From contig CAJTOZ010000010.1 in the NCBI GenBank assembly GCA_910578095.1, positions 1-64,000 on the forward strand: DNA of 64,000 nt. Direction: 5' to 3'. A program made the position numbers and the translations under genes. Under the pieces are notes generated by a model that had not been told where the DNA came from, searched no databases, and saw only the letters and a list, made by a program, of their open reading frames with translations. The DNA comes from an uncultured Muribaculaceae bacterium. GTDB lineage: Bacteria; Bacteroidota; Bacteroidia; Bacteroidales; Muribaculaceae. Positions 60,590 to 64,000 of this stretch are shown in pieces (position 1 is the stretch's first letter; every line of letters begins with the position of its first letter).

Positions 60590-61774
60590 ATGAAAAAAGC
60601 TACTTTCTTTGCTTGCGCTTGCGCCCTTCTCATGGGTCAATCGCTTATGGCCCAGGAGCCTGCTCAGGAGGTGACCTACGTCGAAGATGCTTCGCAGGGT
60701 CTTCTGCTGAACAAGTTCAACAACAACTGGTTCATCACAATCGACGGCGGTGCCGGCGTCTACTTCTCCAAGTACGACTCGCACCGTAAGTTTACCGACC
60801 GTATCGCTCCCGCTGCCGACATCTATGTAGGCAAATGGTTCTCGCCCGTTATCGCCCTCCGTGCCGGCGCCAGCTGGATGCAGAACAAGGGTCTCGCCAA
60901 CGGCCCCGTAGGCGGCGCTCTCGTGAACGAATATCGTCCCGACGGCTTCTACAAGACCAAATACAACCAGGTGGGTCCGGCTTTCGACGCCATGATCAAC
61001 CTCACCAACTGGTGGTGTGGCTATAAGGCCGGCCGCGTGTACAACGCAATCGGCTATGTAGGCGCCGGTGCTTACCTCACCCTCGACGAAGACTGGCACA
61101 ACATCCACGACACCAACATCTTCGGTCGTGTAGGTCTTATCAACAGCTTCAACCTCAGCAAGCGTGTAGCTCTGTCGCTCGACATCCGCTACACCTTCAT
61201 GGACGGCCACAACGACAACGTTAACGGCAACTACGACAAAATCTACAGCAGCCTTAACGCTTTCCTCGGCCTCACCTTCAACCTCGGCAAGACCAACTGG
61301 AGCGCTCCCGTTGTTCCCGTTTGCCCCCCTGCAGAGAACTGCGACGCCCTCCGCGCCCGTCTCTCCGCTGCCGAAGCTCGCGTAGCCGACCTCGAGCGTC
61401 AGCTCCAGGACTGCCTCAACCGCAAGCCCGAAGTTGTAGAAGCTGAACCCGAAGCACTCGCTACCGTTTACTTCCCCATCGGCGTTAGCCGCCTCACCCG
61501 CGAGGACAAGAACATCGTCAACGCTGTTGCTGACGTTCTCAAGGCCGACACCTCCAAGAAGTACGACGTCAAGGGCTATGCCGACACCTTCACCGGTACC
61601 GACGCTATCAACAACCGTCTTCGCGACCAGCGCGCCGGCAACGTTGTTAAGCAGCTCATCAGCCGCGGCGTAAGCGCCGACCAGGTTAAGGCTGTTCCCG
61701 TACAGGGCAACCTCCACGGCGACAACGCAGCTCTCCAGAGCCTCGACCGTTGCGCTGTCATCATCGAGCGCTAA
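60590..61774 (+). CDS. OmpA-family outer membrane protein
   Basis: A 394-residue protein with a signal peptide ending near LMAQ (residue 22). An 8-strand barrel (about 40-235) is followed by a linker with two Cys and a coiled-coil stretch (DALRARLSAAEARVADLERQL, about 262-283). The C-terminal peptidoglycan-binding OmpA domain (about 290-394; VKGYADTFTGTDAINNRLRDQRAGNVV) completes it. In Bacteroidales such proteins are major outer-membrane proteins. Coding bias (few rare codons, many GTT/GTC/AAC) suggests strong expression. Confidence 0.92.
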   Translation: MKKATFFACACALLMGQSLMAQEPAQEVTYVEDASQGLLLNKFNNNWFITIDGGAGVYFSKYDSHRKFTDRIAPAADIYVGKWFSPVIALRAGASWMQNKGLANGPVGGALVNEYRPDGFYKTKYNQVGPAFDAMINLTNWWCGYKAGRVYNAIGYVGAGAYLTLDEDWHNIHDTNIFGRVGLINSFNLSKRVALSLDIRYTFMDGHNDNVNGNYDKIYSSLNAFLGLTFNLGKTNWSAPVVPVCPPAENCDALRARLSAAEARVADLERQLQDCLNRKPEVVEAEPEALATVYFPIGVSRLTREDKNIVNAVADVLKADTSKKYDVKGYADTFTGTDAINNRLRDQRAGNVVKQLISRGVSADQVKAVPVQGNLHGDNAALQSLDRCAVIIER

Positions 61775-61798
61775 TAAGCAATCAAGCCACAACTTTTC

Positions 61799-61834
61799 AA
61801 TCGGGCTCGGCCTTTTGGTCGGGCCCGATTTTTT
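61799..61834 (+). terminator. Intrinsic terminator after ompA
   Basis: ATCGGGC and GGGCCCGAT with inner GGCC pairing form a hairpin followed by six Ts, 25 bases beyond the stop codon. Confidence 0.8.
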
Positions 61835-61863
61835 GTTGAACAGGCATTTAAAGGGTACAAGCC

Positions 61864-61999
61864 CATCGTATGGAGAGGGTACAAAAGAGCATGAAAACAG
61901 AAGAAACAAAAGGAGTTTTATTGAATATCAATCCTTTTGTTTCTTCTGTCGTTTTGTGCTTCTGTGCCCTTGAAAAAACGCACAATGCTCTGCACCAAA
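61864..61999. repeat. Palindromic repeat unit, tandem copy 1
   Basis: The unit begins CATCGTATGGAGAGGGTACA, like the core of the element at 13216, and folds as an imperfect palindrome (GAAGAAACAAAAGGA against TCCTTTTGTTTCTTC). It ends CAATGCTCTGCACCAAAT. A nearly identical unit starts at 62101, about 232 bases later, with the 72-base paired-hairpin element and a short spacer between them. Confidence 0.65.
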
Positions 62000-62071
62000 T
62001 GTAGGGACGTGCCTTCGGCACGTATAAGCTGCCGGCAGGCATACGATACATCGCAAAGCGATGTCCTTACA
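62000..62071. repeat. 72-base paired-hairpin repeat, copy 2
   Basis: Ends TGTAGGGAC and GTCCTTACA are inverted repeats. The two inner hairpins are ACGTGCC-TTC-GGCACGT and ACATCGC-AAA-GCGATGT. Length and plan match the element at 5233-5304, while the inner arm sequences differ. Confidence 0.65.
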
Positions 62072-62100
62072 TTGCGTGCGATAGCTCTGCCCGCTTCTAA

Positions 62101-62253
62101 GCATGGAGAGGGTACAAAAGGGCATAAGCACAGAAGAAACAAAAGGAGTTTTATTGATTATCAATCCTTCTGTTTCTTCTGTCGTTTTTGTGCTTCTGTG
62201 CCCTTGAAAAAACGCACAATGCTCTGCACCACAAATATACTATCTACACTGCG
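62101..62253. repeat. Palindromic repeat unit, tandem copy 2
   Basis: Near-identical to 61869-61999 over about 130 bases and carrying the tail CTGCACCACAAATATACTAT, which matches the window's first 40 bases. The remaining gap from 62254 to 62331 shows nothing recognisable. Confidence 0.65.
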
Positions 62254-62331
62254 TGAGGTAGCCCGATAGGATGATTTTGGCGCATGTCGAAATTGCGTTG
62301 CGTGTCAATGTTAACCGGGCAGTCATTAAAG

Positions 62332-62368
62332 CACCGCGGCCGGATGGACAATCCATCCGGCCGCGGTG
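62332..62368 (-). terminator. Perfect 16-base-pair hairpin after ychF
   Basis: CACCGCGGCCGGATGG and CCATCCGGCCGCGGTG pair perfectly around a five-base loop, 22 bases beyond the ychF stop. The U-run on the minus strand is short (GCTTTAATG), so it is a likely but not ideal terminator. Confidence 0.65.
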
Positions 62369-62390
62369 ATGAGGGTGGGGCGCTTATGCC

Positions 62391-63494
62391 CTACACGTTG
62401 AAGCGGAAGTGCATGATGTCGCCGTCCTGCACCACATATTCCTTACCTTCAACGCCGAGTTTGCCGGCGTCGCGCACGGCGGTTTCGCCGCCGAGGGTCA
62501 CATAATCGTCGTACTTGATCACTTCTGCGCGGATGAATCCTTTTTCAAAGTCGGTGTGGATGATGCCGGCGCATCGCGGAGCCTTGCTGCCGCGGATGAA
62601 CGTCCACGCGCGCACCTCGTCGGCCCCTGCGGTGAAGTAGGTCTGCAGGTCGAGCAGTGCGTAGGCGGCGCGTATGAGGCGTGCCACGCCGCTTTCCTCG
62701 AGGCCTATCGCTTCCAGAAACTCGCGACGCTCCTCGTAGGTGTCCAGTTCGGCGATCTCGCTCTCGGTCTGAGCGGCGATCACCATCAGCGACGCTCCTT
62801 CTGCGGCGATAGCCTCGCGCACGGCCTCCACATAGGCATTGCCTGTGGCGGCGGATTCATCGTCGACGTTGCACACGTACAGCACCGGTTTTGATGTGAG
62901 CAGGAAGAGCTCGCGCACGAACTTCTGCTCGTCGGGCGTGTCGAAGCTCACGCTGCGGGCCGGCTTGCCCTGCTCCAGGGCCTCCTTGATGCGCTGGAGC
63001 ACCTCGGCCTGCATCTTGGCCACCTTGTCGCCGCCGGTCTGCGCTTGCTTGATGGTGCGTGCGAGGCGTCCGTCCACAGTTTCCATATCCTTGAGCAGGA
63101 GCTCGTAGTCGATTATCTCCTTGTCGCGCACCGGATCCACGGAGCCGTCCACGTGCGTGATGTTGTCGTCGTCGAAGCAGCGCAGCACGTGGAGGATAGC
63201 GTCGGTCTCGCGTATGTTTGCAAGAAATTTATTGCCGAGGCCCTCGCCGCGCGAGGCGCCCTTCACGAGGCCGGCTATGTCCACTATCTCCACTGTGGCA
63301 GGTACCACCGAGCGTGGCTGACACATCTCCACGAGTTTGGTGAGACGGTCGTCGGGCACGCTGATCACGCCCACGTTGGGCTCTATGGTGCAGAACGGAA
63401 AGTTGGCCGACTGGGCCTTGGCGTTGGAAAGGCAGTTGAAGAGGGTGCTCTTGCCCACATTGGGCAGCCCTACTATGCCGCATTTTAAAGCCAT
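62391..63494 (-). CDS. ychF: YchF/OLA1-type ATPase
   Basis: A 367-residue cytoplasmic P-loop ATPase of the Obg-like family, linked to ribosomes and redox stress. The nucleotide-binding loop is GLPNVGKST (near residue 8-16), with switch II in EIVDIAGLVKGAS (near 68-80). A coiled-coil region (about 130-200) is followed by a C-terminal TGS-like domain (YFTAGADEVRAWTF near 300). It is complete and transcribed alone, diverging from the DUF4199 gene. Confidence 0.95.
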   Translation of the reverse strand: MALKCGIVGLPNVGKSTLFNCLSNAKAQSANFPFCTIEPNVGVISVPDDRLTKLVEMCQPRSVVPATVEIVDIAGLVKGASRGEGLGNKFLANIRETDAILHVLRCFDDDNITHVDGSVDPVRDKEIIDYELLLKDMETVDGRLARTIKQAQTGGDKVAKMQAEVLQRIKEALEQGKPARSVSFDTPDEQKFVRELFLLTSKPVLYVCNVDDESAATGNAYVEAVREAIAAEGASLMVIAAQTESEIAELDTYEERREFLEAIGLEESGVARLIRAAYALLDLQTYFTAGADEVRAWTFIRGSKAPRCAGIIHTDFEKGFIRAEVIKYDDYVTLGGETAVRDAGKLGVEGKEYVVQDGDIMHFRFNV

Positions 63495-63533
63495 TGTATA
63501 TTGCTTGTTTTGTGAAATTATTGATTCAGACTA

Positions 63534-63541
63534 CAAAGTTA
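63534..63541 (-). promoter_or_regulatory. -7 promoter box for ychF
   Basis: The minus strand reads TAACTTTG, 39 bases before the ychF ATG. It lies 13 bases from the opposing box of the divergent gene, so the two promoters are back to back. Confidence 0.5.
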
Positions 63542-63554
63542 CTAAAAAATGTGC

Positions 63555-63562
63555 TAACTTTG
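63555..63562 (+). promoter_or_regulatory. -7 promoter box for the DUF4199 gene
   Basis: TAACTTTG on the plus strand ends nine bases before the ATG at 63572, giving a very short leader. Confidence 0.5.
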
Positions 63563-63571
63563 CGTGTCATT

Positions 63572-64000
63572 ATGAATAAGGAGTCTACATCAACCGGTGT
63601 CTACCGCCGTGGCGCCTCCGACGGAGCGCTGATGGGGCTGGTGCTGTGCGCGCTTTTTGCGTCGTGGGCGCTGTCCATGCGCATGGCTGTGGCCTCGCTG
63701 GCGTTTCCGCTGCTGCTGCTTGCGGTGCCGGTGCTGGCGTTCGTGCAGTTGCGGCGCGGCTATCGCGCCGACCTTGGCACGAGCACATTCTCGGCCCTGT
63801 GGATGCATGGCATCTGCACCTTTTTCTTCGGCACGCTCCTCATGGCCGCTCTGGCCATAGTGTGGCTGCGGTGGTGGGAGCCCGGGCTGATAGGCGAATC
63901 GTTGCGGAGCGCGGCCGATGTGTACGCATCCCTGGGGTCGCCCGAAGCGCAGAAGATGGCTGCCGATGTCCGTGCCCTTCTCGACAAGGGGCTTGCACCG
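63572..64000 (+). CDS. DUF4199-family membrane protein (cut by window end)
   Basis: The first 143 residues of an inner-membrane protein. Predicted helices lie at about 17-34, 36-56 and 82-105, with an RRGYRADLG segment between helices 2 and 3. This layout and the residues around it fit DUF4199, a Bacteroidota membrane family often found before undecaprenyl-phosphate-linked glycosyltransferases. The gene runs off the right edge, so its end and partners are unseen. Confidence 0.7.
   Translation, partial: MNKESTSTGVYRRGASDGALMGLVLCALFASWALSMRMAVASLAFPLLLLAVPVLAFVQLRRGYRADLGTSTFSALWMHGICTFFFGTLLMAALAIVWLRWWEPGLIGESLRSAADVYASLGSPEAQKMAADVRALLDKGLAP

Overview
The window looks like chromosomal DNA from a member of the order Bacteroidales, probably a Muribaculaceae-like gut species. 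This is inferred from the sequence alone. The evidence is the repeated TAnnTTTG -7 promoter boxes, the lack of Shine-Dalgarno sites, Bacteroidota-only families (DUF6242, DUF6089, DUF4199, an Oar-type TonB receptor, paired OmpH/Skp genes beside bamA) and GC-rich coding sequence. I saw no tRNA, rRNA, CRISPR array, transposase or integrase.

Layout. 0-5.3 kb: lysS-gpsA, a zinc metallopeptidase, ribD and a possible small RNA. 5.4-13.2 kb: envelope biogenesis (DUF6242 lipoprotein, DUF6089 protein, uppS, bamA, two OmpH/Skp chaperones). 13.2-14.6 kb: a palindromic repeat and an lrgAB pair behind an attenuator-like leader. 14.7-20.1 kb: an extracytoplasmic signalling operon made of a secreted TPR-CHAT caspase-like protein, a CHASE2 sensor without output domain and a FecR-like periplasmic protein. 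20-21.4 kb: a DUF389 membrane protein. 21.6-26.2 kb: a compact block of phage head genes (SU10/DUF5309-type capsid, adaptor-like protein, portal, small unknown proteins) with no terminase, tail, lysis or integrase gene. 26.4-32.9 kb: an orphan histidine kinase, gamma-carbonic anhydrase, aminopeptidase P, YraN, an M16 protease, a cyclophilin and a small conserved protein. 33-39.8 kb: a xylan/arabinoxylan-degrading gene cluster (three GH43 modules, one GH8 module, a CE1 esterase) lacking SusC/SusD. 39.9-42.4 kb: an AlwI-like restriction enzyme with a Dam-type methylase. 42.5-49 kb: a cytidylate-kinase-like protein, acyl-ACP thioesterase, a PpiD-like chaperone and metK preceded by a leader that resembles a SAM-II riboswitch. 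49.1-51.9 kb: a more AT-rich accessory islet with a membrane-anchored four-carbon-acid-sugar-kinase homologue and a RhuM protein. 52-64 kb: gapA, an Oar-like TonB receptor, an FHS sugar transporter, transketolase, an OmpA protein, a repeat-rich convergent gap, ychF and a truncated DUF4199 gene.

The strongest candidates for undescribed biology are the capsid/portal cassette (21.6-26.2 kb) and the CHAT/CHASE2/FecR-like operon (14.7-20.1 kb). Next come the metK leader pseudoknot, the membrane-tethered OtnK homologue and two families of structured intergenic repeats. All functional statements rest on reading motifs by eye; no database search was run.
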